A DNA stretch of 64,000 nucleotides from Catenaria anguillulae PL171 (GCA_002102555.1 MCFL01000126.1:1-64000); one strand, 5' to 3'. Shown: positions 43,075-55,146, counted from the stretch's first letter. Made by a program: numbers and translations. The notes: generated by a model not told the origin, from the sequence alone.

Positions 43075-45120
43075 ATGGCCCCACCACAACCGCCATCGCC
43101 ACCATCCGCAAAGGCATCCCCTTCCCCACTATCCTCTCACCACCACTTTTCCGAATCGTCGCCGCTTCTCGGCTCATCGGCGCCTGCCACCATGTATACC
43201 CCAGTCCCCACTTCGTCGTCCCGTTCCCATCACCATGCCCAGGCTCAGGCTCAGGGGACATCTTCGTCTTCTGCGTCTGCATCTGCGTCGGCCTCGCACC
43301 CACGCAAGCGCCCACCCCCACTCCTCGCCACCCACTCGCAAGCATCGGCATCGTCGTCGTCGTCCAAACTCTTCAACAGCAGCACTGATGCTTGTTTCTC
43401 GCCCACGCCCATCCTCCACACCAACGACTCGCACCATGGGTCGGCCGACCCATTGCTGTCATCGGACCTGATTCCAGACTCGCACGCGGTGCTGACGGAC
43501 GCAGAGCGCGATTGGCTCGCGCAAGACACGCGCATCCCAAAATCCATTGCCTTTATCGTGGGCAATGAGTTTTGCGAACGTTTTACGTTTTACGGCATCA
43601 AATCGGTGCTGCTCATCTACCTCACCCGTTACTTGCGCATCGAATCCAACTCTGCCACGGCCGCTGTCCACGCTTTCAACATGTTTGCCTACACGGCCAC
43701 GTTGCTCGGCGGCACACTCTCGGACGGGTACTTGGGCAGGTTCCGCACCATCATCTACTTGTCACTCGTGTACTGCATCGGCAACTTGGTCTTGTCACTC
43801 ACGGCCGTCCCCGGCGTCATGCCCGTGAACCCATCGACTGGCGCGCCGTCCCCCTGGGGCGCACTTTTGGGCTTGACGCTGTTGGCGCTAGGCACGGGCG
43901 GCATCAAGCCATGCGTGTCTGCGTTTGGTGGCGACCAGTTCCATCCCGCCCAAGTCGCGGCCATTTCCATCTTCTTTTCGCTGTTTTACGCCGCCATCAA
44001 TTCCGGGTCGTTGCTGTCCATGTTTATCACGCCCATTTTGCGGTCCACGTCGTGTTTTGGACGCCAAGATTGCTTTTCGCTGGCATTTGGCCTCCCCTCG
44101 GTGCTCATGCTCGTGTCAACGGCCATCTTTGTTGCCGGACGCAAGTACTATCGCATGTCGCCGCCTGAGGGCAATGTACTGGGCCGGGTGTTTACCGCAA
44201 TTGGTGCCGCTCGACGTGAACGGGCGCGTGTGGGTCATGACGAGAACGTGGACCATTGGCTCGACTATGCCGCCCTGGACCCGGAATTTGCGGGCTCTTC
44301 GGGCGCCAAATTTCTGGCCGATGTCAAGCAACTGCTCAGCGTGGTGTGGGTGTTTTTACCCTTGCCGCTGTTTTGGACCTTGTACGACCAGCAAGGGTCG
44401 CGGTGGACGTCGCAAGCGCTTCTCATGCAATCCACGCTTTCTGTGTTTGGCCTGTTTGACGTGACGGTCAAGCCCGATCAGATGCAAGTCACAAACGCGT
44501 TGCTGATTTTGTCGTTTATCCCGCTGTTTCAACGGTTTGTGTACCCAAACGTCAAGTGGCTCGATGGCAAACCGTTGCGGCGCATGGCACTCGGCATGGT
44601 ACTGACGGGGGTGTCGTTTGTGATGGCGGGCACGTTGCAGTATGCGATAGACGCCGGCGTGTATGCCAGCATGGAAAACGGGCAATTGGTCGAGGTCACG
44701 GATCATGCGGCACGCGCAAAGCTTGCAGAGCAAGGCACGCTCGTGTGCCTGTCGGGATGCGTGCCCATTGTGTGGCAGGTGCCCCAGTACATTGTTATCA
44801 CGGCGGGCGAGATCTTGTTTTCCATCACGGGCCTCGAGTTTGCCTATTCGCAAAGCCCCCCCGCACTCAAGTCGGTATGCCAGGCCGCGTGGCAAATGAC
44901 AGTGGCCGTCGGTAACTTGCTTGTCATTGTGATTGCCGAGTCACGCATGTTTGATGCGGCACCCGAGTTGTTTTTCTTTGCCGGGTGCATCTTTGTGGCC
45001 GCGGTTGTGTTTGTGGTCATGGCGAGCGGGTATGTCAAGTCGGGGCATGCAAGGCCAATGTCGCCGGGCCCTTTGGACGCTGGGCGGCAAGGGCCAGAGG
45101 ATGAGGAGGTGGACATGTGA
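43075..45120 (+). CDS. POT/PTR2-family proton-coupled peptide transporter
   Basis: Single exon, 681 residues. The first 155 residues are a Ser/Pro/His-rich cytosolic tail. NEFCERFTFYG (about 164-174) is the E-x-x-E-R-like proton-coupling motif at the end of helix 1. GGTLSDGYLGRFRTI is the helix 2-3 loop signature. GTGGIKPCVSAFGGDQF is the second PTR family signature. About twelve hydrophobic helices follow, with WVFLPLPLFWTLYDQQGSRW before helix 7, also typical. It should import di- and tripeptides at the plasma membrane using the proton gradient. No intron is needed. The ATG lies just before the disordered tail. Confidence 0.92.
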   Translation: MAPPQPPSPPSAKASPSPLSSHHHFSESSPLLGSSAPATMYTPVPTSSSRSHHHAQAQAQGTSSSSASASASASHPRKRPPPLLATHSQASASSSSSKLFNSSTDACFSPTPILHTNDSHHGSADPLLSSDLIPDSHAVLTDAERDWLAQDTRIPKSIAFIVGNEFCERFTFYGIKSVLLIYLTRYLRIESNSATAAVHAFNMFAYTATLLGGTLSDGYLGRFRTIIYLSLVYCIGNLVLSLTAVPGVMPVNPSTGAPSPWGALLGLTLLALGTGGIKPCVSAFGGDQFHPAQVAAISIFFSLFYAAINSGSLLSMFITPILRSTSCFGRQDCFSLAFGLPSVLMLVSTAIFVAGRKYYRMSPPEGNVLGRVFTAIGAARRERARVGHDENVDHWLDYAALDPEFAGSSGAKFLADVKQLLSVVWVFLPLPLFWTLYDQQGSRWTSQALLMQSTLSVFGLFDVTVKPDQMQVTNALLILSFIPLFQRFVYPNVKWLDGKPLRRMALGMVLTGVSFVMAGTLQYAIDAGVYASMENGQLVEVTDHAARAKLAEQGTLVCLSGCVPIVWQVPQYIVITAGEILFSITGLEFAYSQSPPALKSVCQAAWQMTVAVGNLLVIVIAESRMFDAAPELFFFAGCIFVAAVVFVVMASGYVKSGHARPMSPGPLDAGRQGPEDEEVDM

Positions 45121-45475
45121 GGACCCCATTTGTCTGACGGATTGTGGGCTGATGATGACTCGTAGGTATGGGTATGCCAGGCCAAGCGGGGACGTGTTGG
45201 TGGAGGGACCCGAGGCGAGGTGCTCGCCATGAACTATGGATGGATGTTGCGCTTCCATGTACATATCTTTTTTTTTTTTTCTTGTTTTCTTTCCGCCCAC
45301 TTTTTTTTCACTTTCCAAGCATATGCAACTGACTGCGTCATGTTGTTGATTTGTTGTTGCTCGAGAGTATTTGTTTATCCCACTGCTTTCTATTGACACT
45401 GCCGTTGACGCAAGTTGACCCTGTGTAATGCAATGCACTCGCACCACCCCACATCAATAATTTTATGTATACAAA
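45121..45475. terminator. Convergent 3' region of the POT and WRAP53-like genes
   Basis: It contains two long T tracts (about 45268-45280 and 45301-45309) and an AT-rich segment near 45460. This is consistent with transcript 3' ends of both genes, but no specific terminator can be proved. Confidence 0.35.
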
Positions 45476-46831
45476 TCAAGTCTTGCTTTCCAACCACTGG
45501 CCGGCAACTTGCCATACATTGACGGAATTGTCCCTGTCACGCAGCTGGCCCTCGTCCATGGACTCGACTTGATACCGTCGACTGCCCTGTCCCGTGGCCC
45601 ACCACTGCCCACCACCCACCACACTACACGCCGCCACCACCTCGTCTTGCCTGTGACTTTGCATGACCACCCGTTGCATGGCGCCCGTGGCTAAATCCAC
45701 TGCATGCACTTGACTTGCCCCCGGCCCACAACCCGCAATGGCGACCCAGCCATTGTCAAGCACTTGGACACTGGTGCGCATGTTGGATTTGGCCGCACGC
45801 ATCCAGGTCCACACGGGACCACGCACATCGCGCACGTCATGACATGCAATGAGCCCGTTGCGGTGCGAGCTCACCAGGTAGGTGGATGACAAGGGGTCGG
45901 TAGACAGGCAAGTGGCGGGCGGCAAGTGGCGGATCGTATGTGTGGGTGTCAGGGAGGATGCGTCAACGAGGTACATGAGCGAAGAGTATGAGGACACGGC
46001 CAGCGAGGAGTAAGCGGGAAGGTGGACGAGTGAGGAGAGAATGCCCTTGAGTTTGTTGTTGTTGTTGTTGTTGGAAGTGCCAGTGGGTGACGGTGACGTT
46101 GAGGGAGAACCCGAAGGTTGGGTCAGGTCAAAGGCGTGCAGTTTGGCGTGCGGGTAGCCGGCGACAAGGCGTTGCGGGTAGTGTGGGTGGAAGGAGAGGG
46201 ATGTCGGGCCAATGAGCAGATCGAGATGGGTTGGAGCCGCGTAGGTGGCCAGTCGTGTGGGAGTGGGTGTGGGCACGGGACCCGAAGAATCATCCGGGAA
46301 AGGAGGGGCGATGAGGTGGATGGGTTGTGAGGGACACGAGATGGCCAGCATTGGCGGATCGACTGGAGACGGCGACCAGGCCATGTCGGTGATGGATTCG
46401 GCCATGGAGTAGCGTGCGGGTGTACATGTATTGTTGGCATTGGCATTGGCATTGGCATTGGTGAGTTCGGTTGATGCTGTTGCGTGTGTACTCGAGAGGA
46501 AGGTGGCCGAGGGCCAAAGGCGGACGGAGCGGTCATTGTGCATGGAGGCCAGGTAGGAGGTGGTATGGTCAAGCGACCAGGCGACCTGGCGCGTGTAGTT
46601 GTTGAGTGTTGGGATCTTTGTGGGCAAGGCAGAGGGGATGAGCGGCCCAGACGAGGCAATGCGCGCTGGTGGCGTGGCAAAGTCGGGCACAAATGTGAAG
46701 CGAGTGACGGTTGGAGTCAAGGCGTTTGTGTCGGACGGGGTGTCAGTGTCAGTGTTGGCGTGCGCGGGCAGGCCGAGGGCAGGCGCGCAATCAGAATCAG
46801 AGGGACCAGAGAGGACGGCGTCCGAGTGCAT
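45476..46831 (-). CDS. WRAP53/TCAB1-like (Swt21-like) WD-repeat protein
   Basis: Single exon, 451 residues. WD-like units appear in the order seen in WRAP53/TCAB1: RQVAWSLDHTTSYLASMHND, then ITDMAWSP with AISCPSQPIHLI, then THLDLLIGPTSLSFHPHYP followed by RLVAGYPHAKLHAFD, then KGILSSLVHLPAYSSLAVSS and later LVSSHRNGLIACHDVRD. The H-L-D-x-L-x-x-x-x-S-L-x-F-x-P block and the I-x-S-x-x-x-x-P block are the most telling. TCAB1 brings telomerase and scaRNAs to Cajal bodies in animals; the yeast relative Swt21 is linked to splicing. Which role applies here is unknown. Asn-rich runs (ANANANANN; SNNNNNNK) come from hexanucleotide and trinucleotide repeats. It is divergent from Trs120. Confidence 0.7.
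   Translation of the reverse strand: MHSDAVLSGPSDSDCAPALGLPAHANTDTDTPSDTNALTPTVTRFTFVPDFATPPARIASSGPLIPSALPTKIPTLNNYTRQVAWSLDHTTSYLASMHNDRSVRLWPSATFLSSTHATASTELTNANANANANNTCTPARYSMAESITDMAWSPSPVDPPMLAISCPSQPIHLIAPPFPDDSSGPVPTPTPTRLATYAAPTHLDLLIGPTSLSFHPHYPQRLVAGYPHAKLHAFDLTQPSGSPSTSPSPTGTSNNNNNNKLKGILSSLVHLPAYSSLAVSSYSSLMYLVDASSLTPTHTIRHLPPATCLSTDPLSSTYLVSSHRNGLIACHDVRDVRGPVWTWMRAAKSNMRTSVQVLDNGWVAIAGCGPGASQVHAVDLATGAMQRVVMQSHRQDEVVAACSVVGGGQWWATGQGSRRYQVESMDEGQLRDRDNSVNVWQVAGQWLESKT
46433..46461. repeat. Hexanucleotide repeat TTGGCA inside the WRAP53-like gene
   Basis: Over four tandem TTGGCA units that encode alternating Asn-Ala on the minus strand. In frame, so length changes would add or remove dipeptides. 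Confidence 0.85.
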
Positions 46832-47021
46832 TGCATTTCATCGAGTGTTTTCAAGTCCAGCTGCAGTCATATTAATATTGTCGCAATCGAGATTTCTGAA
46901 TACACCATCTTATGAAACTCATTTGGAGAGGGGATCACCGATCTGCCATTGCTGCCGCCGAAACGAGACGAGACTCGACGCCGCGACTATGGTGACGACA
47001 GAAGCGCATGCAAATACATAG

Positions 47022-47036
47022 ATATATATATATATA
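47022..47036. repeat. TA dinucleotide run in the divergent promoter
   Basis: About seven TA units between the WRAP53-like and Trs120 genes, some 65 bases upstream of the Trs120 ATG. It could act as a TATA-like or nucleosome-poor element. Confidence 0.6.
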
Positions 47037-47100
47037 CATTATACTTACCGGCCATTCTTACTATACTACACGCTCGATGAAGCAATAGCAATCCATCGCA

Positions 47101-50100
47101 ATGGACGATACCGACCCTTACGCGTCCATCTACGCGCCACACGCCTCGTGCTCGGTGCTCGTCGTCCCCGTCGGCCCGATCCGCACCCGCGCCTTCAAAG
47201 CTGCCCTCCAATTGCTCCGGTCGTGCTCGCCCGTTGCCCTGCAGGACCTGACGCCCACGCTTGGCGGACCCGCAGGCGATGTCCGCTCCGAATTCACCGC
47301 CCCGACCTTTCCCAACGGCCGCCTCCGCTTCCAGTTTGTGTCCGAGTACGACGACGAGTACTCGACCCTCGAAGAGTTTCACGCCTCACGCCGCATCCTC
47401 GCCGTCATTGGCATCCTGCACTGCTCGCCGTCGCCCTCTGCTCCCCAGGACTTGGAACACGCCGTTGCCGCCTTCACGCATCACACGCTGCCAAAGTTCA
47501 CCTCGGCACTCGTCACCAAATGCATTGCTTTTGCGCCCCAGGACTATGCCCCCGACCGGTCCGTCAACTTGGGCGCTAACACCACTTGGATCGCGGCACA
47601 GCCCAACCAACCCGAGACCGCTTACGCGCCTGTCCAAGCCGTGGTGGCCGATATCGCCACGCGTTTGCTCGAAGGGTTCCACGACATTGCCACGGCCATT
47701 GCCGTCCGTTCACTCATTCACTCGCCTCCAGCAAGTGCCCTTGGCAGTGCCTCACCCTTGGGCCCCGACGCCCTCGTGGCCGGTGGTACTGCCACAGGCT
47801 CATCCACAGCCACGGGCGGATCGCCCAACTCGCCGCTCGCCATGGGCACCGCCGCACTTGCCTCGGCCATGCAACAAACCACAGCATCCATGATGCAGTC
47901 CAACGAGCAAAAGCTCCGCAAACGCGCTCCGGGCCGTGCCGCCAAACTCGTGGCCGATCTGCTCTTGCTTGCCGGCAAATTGCCCGCGGCCATTGACAAG
48001 TACCTCGAGGCCATGGATGCCGCAAAGGCCAACACGGACACGTTGTGGCTTGCCGCCAGCATGGACGGCCTGTACACGGCCATGTTAACACTGAGGGCGC
48101 TCATGCCCCGAGCACATGACGAATTGCCCTCGTTACCGCTGATTGTGCGCGAATGGCTCAAAGCCGCAGGCGTACCGGAAGTCGACATCAAGTTTCGCGA
48201 AGTCATCGGGCTGTACGAGCGTGCAGATGCGCCCGTGCTTGCGGCCCATGTTGCCCTGCGTGTCGCACCCATCTTGATTGGCGGTTTGGGCTCTGGCCCG
48301 CCTCGGCTCGTGCCAGGCCACTCACGCATGGATGCCCTGGCGCTTGTCACGCAGGCCATGGCCAATGCAGTGGCCGACTGCATCTCACCACGCACGCAGC
48401 TCGACTTGAGCTTGCGCGCGGCGGCCCTGTGCGCACGCCTCGGGTTTGCCCGCAAGCAAGCCATGTGCTTGACACTGGCGGTGCGTGCCATGATTGCCGT
48501 GCTGACGCAGGCCACCACGGCCAGGATCGATCCCTTGACGCAGTATCATGTCATGGACAGGCTCGCAAACTTGTACGGCTTGCTCACAGTGGACGTGGTT
48601 GGGTGGCCCAATGTTCAGACTCTGGTTTTGGATGTGTGCATTCAGTTGGCAGATGCAGTCGAGGATCCCGGCGCGTTGACCAGGTTGATTGTGCGGTGTT
48701 TTCAGAGGTTGCAGAGCATGTTGAGCATGGATGGCATGTTGGACATTGTGGCGCGGTTGCAGAGGGCCAGCAAGGGAGGTGGGGGTCCAGTGAGTGCATC
48801 ATCGCCGACAGCGCTCGGGGACGCGTCAGGTATGAGCATGGGCGAGGGAGCACCAACGGCGAGGCAGTTTGGATTTTTGAAGGAAATGACCATTGTCCCG
48901 TACGTGTCCTCGTTCCTCCATTTTTTTTTTAAAAAATTCTTCCCGAGATCGAGTCGCTCACATTTTCTGCTCAAGTACCACACAGACCACCGCCCGATCT
49001 CATTGTCCACAAACGCCCCTCCACCTCGGCATCCACGGAAAAGGACCCCTTCCTGTACTCTGCGTTTTCGTCCAAATCTACCGCCACGCCCGCCACCACG
49101 ACGCTGGTCGCCACGGAACCAATAGCATTCACGGTGCATCTCATCAACCCCTTCCAATTTGCCGTCACTCTCGAGTCGCTCTCATTGCTTGCCGCACCCG
49201 ACGACTCGTCCGGCCTCGTGCCCGATCCAATCACCATCACACTCCCCGCCATGGCCACACATGTCGCTGTGACGCTGCGCGGAACACCCACACACCCGGG
49301 CACGCTCAAGCTCGCGGGTATTGCATTCTACATTTTTGGCGTGCGCGAACAGTGTACCTTGTCGGCTGCCACCACCAAGGAGCCTCGTCCACCATCGGTG
49401 GGTCGGCCGGGGTTCGCAAAAACAAGATGACGAGCGGCGTGGACGCCATTCTTGCGCCAACGTCGTCGTTGTCGTCGTCCAACTCGCGGCCACACTCGCC
49501 CACAACTACCTCGGCAACAACAAGTGCCATGGCCACTTTGGACTTTGTGGTGATCCCGGCCCTGCCACTGGTGCGCGTGCGGCCCGCTGGCGCCGCGCAT
49601 CGGCATTTGATGCTGCTCGCGGGCCAACAGTCGCGCGACCTGGCGCTGCATCTGACCAACACGAGCCCAAGCAGTTTGCCTGTGACTTGCCTGGCGGTCC
49701 AGTTTTCAGACATTGCCGGACCTGAAGCGGCGGCCGAAGCGGTTGACGAGTCGGATCCCGTGGCCGTGCACGACGCCGACAAGTACGACGTAACCCATGC
49801 CGTGATGCGTGTTGCGCTTGGGTCACAGGTTCCTGAGAAGGTGCCTGGCGGAGGCACAGTGGTCAAGGTACCGCTTGATGTGTTTGGCAAGCGCCATCAG
49901 GTCGGCGTCAATGTGTTGGTCGAGTACGGCGTCCAGGGTGTCGAATATGTCCGTCGGGCAGTCGCAAGGGTCGGCGTGAGTGTGACGGCAAGTGTACATG
50001 TGGTCAATGTGGACGTGACACGTGACGCGGAGGCGCCGAGCGCAGGCGTGGGATGGGTCCGGGTCGGGGTGGATGTGGCGAACGAGTACAATGTGCCCAT

Positions 50101-50876
50101 TACGGTGCGCATGCACAAGAACGACAAAGAGGAAGAGGCGAGTGCAAGGATCCAGCCCGGGTCCACACGCAGGCTCGTCGTGCGTGTGCCGCAGTGTACG
50201 CTAAGCGAGGGCGAGCTCACGGCCAACGTGCCCGAAATTAAGGCCAAGCAGTTTGTCATGACAAAGCACGGCAAGAGGCACGCAGATTATCGTGAGCGGG
50301 TCATGGCGTTTTGGCTGAGGGAGTATTTGACCTCGCTTATGAGCGCGACGTGGGAATCTGTCCGTTTCACATTTTTTTTTCTTTTCTTGCATTCGGTTGG
50401 TGACACTGACTGTCAATCATCGTATGTAGGACGACGGGCGTGTCGGCATCCTGGACCTGTCGACCATGCGCCTGCTGCCGGGCCACATTCCAATCCTATG
50501 GGAACAATCCATTGATGTGCGGCTCGCTTCGGTGTGTATTCCGGATCCGGTGCGCGCGCCGCACGTGCATCAAGTGACACTGGCCGTCAAGAACCATGCG
50601 CAGGTGCCGCAAAGTTTCTTGGTCCAAGTCCAGCCCGACGAGCTCGCGCTGGTGCGCTTGTTGGGCCACGGCGTGGCAACCTTGAGTGAGGTGCCTGGGT
50701 TGGAGTCGAGGGAGGTCAAGTGGAAGGTGTTGGTGATTGGGAGCAGCAATCCTGAGGCAGAGGAGCACGACAAGGCCGCGGGACAGTCGTGGACGCTCTT
50801 GTGTCACGTTACGCGGGTGGCAAGTGAGCATCCGTTGGTGCATGTCACAAGGGTCGAGGTTGGTGGAGCGGCATGA
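47101..50876 (+). CDS. TRS120: TRAPP II complex subunit Trs120 (TRAPPC9)
   Basis: Four phase-consistent exons, 47101-48899, 48986-49351, 49525-50359 and 50430-50876, giving 1,148 residues. Trs120 turns the TRAPP complex into an exchange factor for the Rab Ypt31/Rab11 at the late Golgi. The N-terminus has the family opening SVLVVPVGPIRTRAFKAAL and then RLRFQFVSEYDDEY. KLRKRAPGRAAKLVADLLLLAGKLPAAIDKYLEA is the alpha-solenoid signature. After the first splice the frame gives FTVHLINPFQFAVTLES and HPGTLKLAGIAFYIFGVRE. After the second it gives ALPLVRVRPAGA and LMLLAGQQSRDLALHLTNTS. The C-terminus reads DDGRVGILDLS and VRLASV. Intron 2 (173 nt) is the least certain; without it the frame breaks near 49430. 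Confidence 0.88.
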
Positions 50877-50952
50877 GGCCCATCGAAGATGTTGGGTCCA
50901 TGTCTTTAGGAGAAGTTTTTTTTTTTTGAATTGAATAGACACCTGTCTCGCG

Positions 50953-50961
50953 CCAGGGTAT
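50953..50961 (+). repeat. Candidate left terminal inverted repeat of the transposon
   Basis: CCAGGGTAT, perfectly inverted at 55147-55155. The two copies face inward and closely bracket the transposase gene. No target-site duplication could be matched. Confidence 0.3.
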
Positions 50962-51030
50962 TTACATATGAATATCCAATGGGTCGTTGTGGGAAGTTGA
51001 AGGCTGACTTTGGGCTGCTTGAGCCTGCCC

Positions 51031-54000
51031 TCATCGGCCAAGACCGCCGTCCTCTTTCGCGTTTTTGTGCACAGCATCGAGAAACGGGTCTGGCGAATCG
51101 TGTAAGATTACCCGTGATGTGACGAAGTTGCCTGGAATCTGGGACGGCGTGATTTGGTGCTGGACCAATCCTGGCTCATGTCGTACAATGTCTCGCAATT
51201 GAAATGAATTAGGACATTGGATTGCCTGGTTGTTCACAATGATAGAATCAGGCAGAATTTCATTCCATGCGTCGCCAATGAGAGCGAATCGACGGAAGTC
51301 CTCGTGGCGAAAGGTTTTGAAAAGGAGCACATATATAACAGTCAACGAAGGTAATACATAAACGATGCTTCCCGCTGCCGAATCACTGTTTCCTTGTCTA
51401 CATAGACATTCAGTAGCCACTTATTGCACTTTTCGACGCAATTGTCACGCGTGATACCCTCCTCAGCTGCCATTGAGCCAAAATACGGAACAAGATGCGC
51501 CGCTGCGACGAATTGGTCGAGCCCAATGACACCAAGGCGGTCCTTGGACAGAATCGGCACACCGCTTGTACCCTCTGTGAGAAGATAGCGTTGGAGGGGT
51601 GGGCCACTTCCTGACGTGAATCGAGTGAAGTAGCGGCCAAAGCTGACGAGATACTGGACAGGGCGAGAGGCGTGGACGGCGTCGATTGTTGGAAAGTAGT
51701 CAAAGCGCAAGAACAGATGGGGAAGGAACACAGATTTGGTGTTGTTGAGGTTGTCAATCTGCAAATGAAATCAAGTGGCTGGTCAGAACATAAATCATGT
51801 GCATGGAAACAGGTTGCGAGCATGTGTAGATGTACAATTGCAAAATCACGTCGGACATGTCCATGAAACGTGGTGACGCGACCAAAAATGGTTTCCTCGA
51901 CCACGGCTTGGGCCACGTTGCTCCATCGATCGATTACGAGCTTTTCGGCAGGAGCAATCTGCGAGTTTGGTGGAAAAAAAAGTGGGAGCAAAGGATGTGG
52001 TGGCAGTGTGAGCAACACAACAGAGAACCAAGCAAAATGAGACGCACATTGTGGATTCGATAGCGTAGAGTCTCTTCAACGTCACGGGCACTGAAGTCCC
52101 CAAATGGACGTTGCCTGCAAATGACATTTAGTCAGCAAAGTGTGGGAAGAACTGGCCATTCAAAAATGAGAAACATACTCAATCGCCGTCATGACATATT
52201 CTCCAAACAACCGCCGTAATCCCTTGAGATCAGCAAAACGAGCTTCGAGATCCGCAAGCGCATCCCACGCTGGCCCACGGCGTGCTCGGAGCTTGGTGAA
52301 CAGCGACCATGCATGGCGATTCTCACCAAGGATTTCGCCGACAGAGGTGGCGGAATTTTGGGTTGGGGAAGAATCCTCGTCATCTGAGCAATCGGGTAAC
52401 GAGCAGTTGTTGGATGCTTGATATTTGGCTGAGGCTGGCGGAAGTGATGGGCAGCGCGGGTCATTCGCCATTGACCCAGACCGGACATCTTCCACGTGAT
52501 GAAGGATTGCTCGAGCGGCAGGTCCCCAGTTACGATGGTTGACAAGGTGTGGATGGTAAAGAGCCAGGTGGGTGAATTGCGCACAGAATGCATCGTATGC
52601 GATGACGCGGTCAAAAGAAGCAGTCTCAAGGCTGCCTCGGCCATTTGTGCGTTTCGAGGGTGCCTTGACGGCGGTTTTATGAAGAAGCTCGACGTGCAAT
52701 GCGGTTGTTGTGCCATGTGTTGTACCAAAGCGGATGGTCGACGGCGAGAAATGATTGATCATGTGAAAGGTGACTGCTTGAGGGACTGCAGTGTCAAATG
52801 CATTGAAGTATTCGGGAACGAGAAAGAAGAAGTGGTCAAGCTCGTCGTCGAGTTGGGCAAGCATGGTTGACGTGATGTGCCGCGCACGGGAGAGGTGCAT
52901 GAGTGTCGCAAAGGAAGTGAAGATGCCGACGACAATCATGTTGATAGTGGCCGCATTTTCGCCGTCAAAGAAGTCGACAAGAATCAATGGGAACACCTAA
53001 ATGATGGTTGGTTGTGTTATGTGTCAGTAGGGAGGGAACGAGATGGACAGCCTGGCACAAGCAGCCGTACGCAAGCCAGGGAATGCCACTCGGCACCAGT
53101 AAGCATGGTGAAGTCCGAAATCGATAAGGCACGAAGAGCACTGGCTGTGCACATGGGAACAGCATGAAGTCGGCCGAACAACTTCTTGCGCACGGCAGTC
53201 CGATTGGAACAGAGCGTGGCAAGTACTCCACAGAGATGCCGCCCAAAAACGCCAATCAAGAGCTGATGCAAGTCGTCTGTGGTAAAGGCGTTGTAAATGT
53301 TGAAGTTTGGAAGATCCCAGAAAGCAGACTACATGCAAATCAAAAACGGCCGTCAGAATTGACACTGACAAGAGAGACAAGTAAATGATTGGCACATACC
53401 CACACGCTCAAATGAATGCCATCGTCCATCTCTTGCTTTTCGACTGCTGCTTTGGTCACCATGCCTGAATGTGCAACTCCATATAGGTCCTTGACGTCGG
53501 TCATTTCGCGTGCTTGAACATGCTGGCAACGCATCACAAATGATTCGGCCTTTGTTGGACAGATAGGACATGCACGGTTTTGCTTGGTAAGGCCCACAAG
53601 GGCAAGCTCGGGAAGGTCGGCAATGTAAAGAAGAAGGTGCGGATGCGCCATGTAGTAATTGCCGTTTGGGAAGCGCATGGGCGTGCCGCTAAATGAATGA
53701 AATCATGATGGCAACTGTAAGCGAGTGACTGTGGCAGGTTGAAATGAAAAGTGAGTAGTCGAACCTCGTGCAGGCATCAATGAAGTCGCTTTTGCCGAAA
53801 AACAAGTGGCGAAGGGCCTTGTGAAACACCTCCTTGTTGATATGAGATGCATCAGACATGATGGAAACGTCGATGTGCTCTTCTGCCGGTTGCACGAGAT
53901 ATCCAACCAAGACAGCGGCCCCAGTACTTGGGCTGGCTCGAGCTTCAGACGAATGCATTGCACAGGAGAGGTATATCGGCCACAGAGAGCGGCGGTTGAA

Positions 54001-55094
54001 CACCTGAACGATGTGGCGGCGGCAACTGAATATTGAGAGGGATTCAGGACAGAAACAAACAGATCAGACATGGAGAGAACATACAACACTCTTGTCGGAA
54101 GATAGGACAAGTGGGACAAGGACATGGCCAATGGGAAGCAGTTTGAGAGCTTCCGCCCACGCGTCGCCGGTCTTGATGTCACTGAAAACGCGCTCAAGGC
54201 CACTTGGAGTGGAGCGCAAGTGAACCTCGGGCTCCATGGAGAGTTGCGTGGCAAGATGCGGAAGGGAGACAATAGTGCGAACACAGGCAAGGAGATCACG
54301 GAAGTAGAATGTGTATTCGCGCCCGTGCTCGTCCTTGAAAGTCACCTTGTTGCCGAGGAGAGCAAAACTCGACTCCATGATAAGCTTTCGACTTTGGGTT
54401 GGCGACAAGATTTCGGATGCACGGTCGGGCATTTGCGCCATGAGTAAGTTGTTGAGAGCAAGCGCTTGCGCATCGGAGAGTCGAGCCTCCACGTGCATGA
54501 AATAGGCGAGCTCGAAGGAAAATAGACTGGGGAATGGGTGGAAAGGCGGTAGATGTGGATCTGGAGGCTCGGGAATGACCTCGTCTGGGATGATTGAAGG
54601 GTCGAGTGGTGTGGGAGGATGGCAATCTGAGGCGAAGAATTTCCCTATTGGTGTGGTGTGCATGTCTTAGTACCATTGCCAGTCAATTGGGGGTGATTTG
54701 ACGCACCCGCTTCGTCATAGCGAAAGCCTCGAATTTCAATGCCAGGGCGGGTGTTTTGGCCAGGGTCGGTGTCAACGTCCATCACTGACGGGTCGGGGGC
54801 AGAGTCGGACACATTCCGATCGTCGGGCATGTTTCGTAGGCGAAAGTCAGGCTCCGGATCGGGAGGCGGACCATCAGGAAAGTCAGGAGGTATGAAATCG
54901 GGGTCGTGGCCGTCACGGAAAACGCTCGTCGGTACTTGGTTGCTGGCGCCAAACTCATCCACACATGTGCCGCCTCGCCAATGGCCCTGGTGAATCTTGC
55001 GGCCGTGGGCAGATTTGAATCGACAAATGCAGAGTCCACACGGGTACGGGTATGTTTTTGGATCTTGCTGCTGAATTGTGCGGCGCGGTGACAT
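51031..55094 (-). CDS. Plavaka-like transposase, intact, ten exons
   Basis: Exons: 55094-54707, 54644-54085, 54003-53765, 53688-53400, 53328-53071, 52996-52179, 52114-52048, 51958-51836, 51758-51402 and 51300-51031. Every junction is in phase, giving 1,122 residues without a stop. The N-terminus has a C2H2-like finger (YPCGLCICRFKSAHGRKIHQ). Family features follow in order: PLVLSSDKSVV and WPIYLSCA; IADLPELALVGLTKQNRACP then ICPTK; FWDLPNFNIYNAFTTDDLHQ then LLIGVFGRHL; FTMLTGAEWHSLA; and a late region with HMINHFSPSTIRFG and HVELLHKTAVKAPSKRTNGR. These match Plavaka transposases, which belong to the RNase H-fold CACTA/KDZ assemblage and cut and paste DNA. Catalytic acids probably include the Asp of SSDKS and the Glu of ALHVELLHK. 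The intact frame suggests recent activity or domestication. Confidence 0.8.
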
Positions 55095-55146
55095 GTTGAC
55101 TTTGGAGCTGGATAGAAGAAGACGGTCGCTTTCAGTACTCGGTATG

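Noticed and set aside
48910-48985. Open frame through the T/A-rich stretch of Trs120 (HFFFKKFFPRSS)
   Set aside because: It is intron 1, with a GTACGT donor and CACACAG acceptor; splicing restores the conserved frame.
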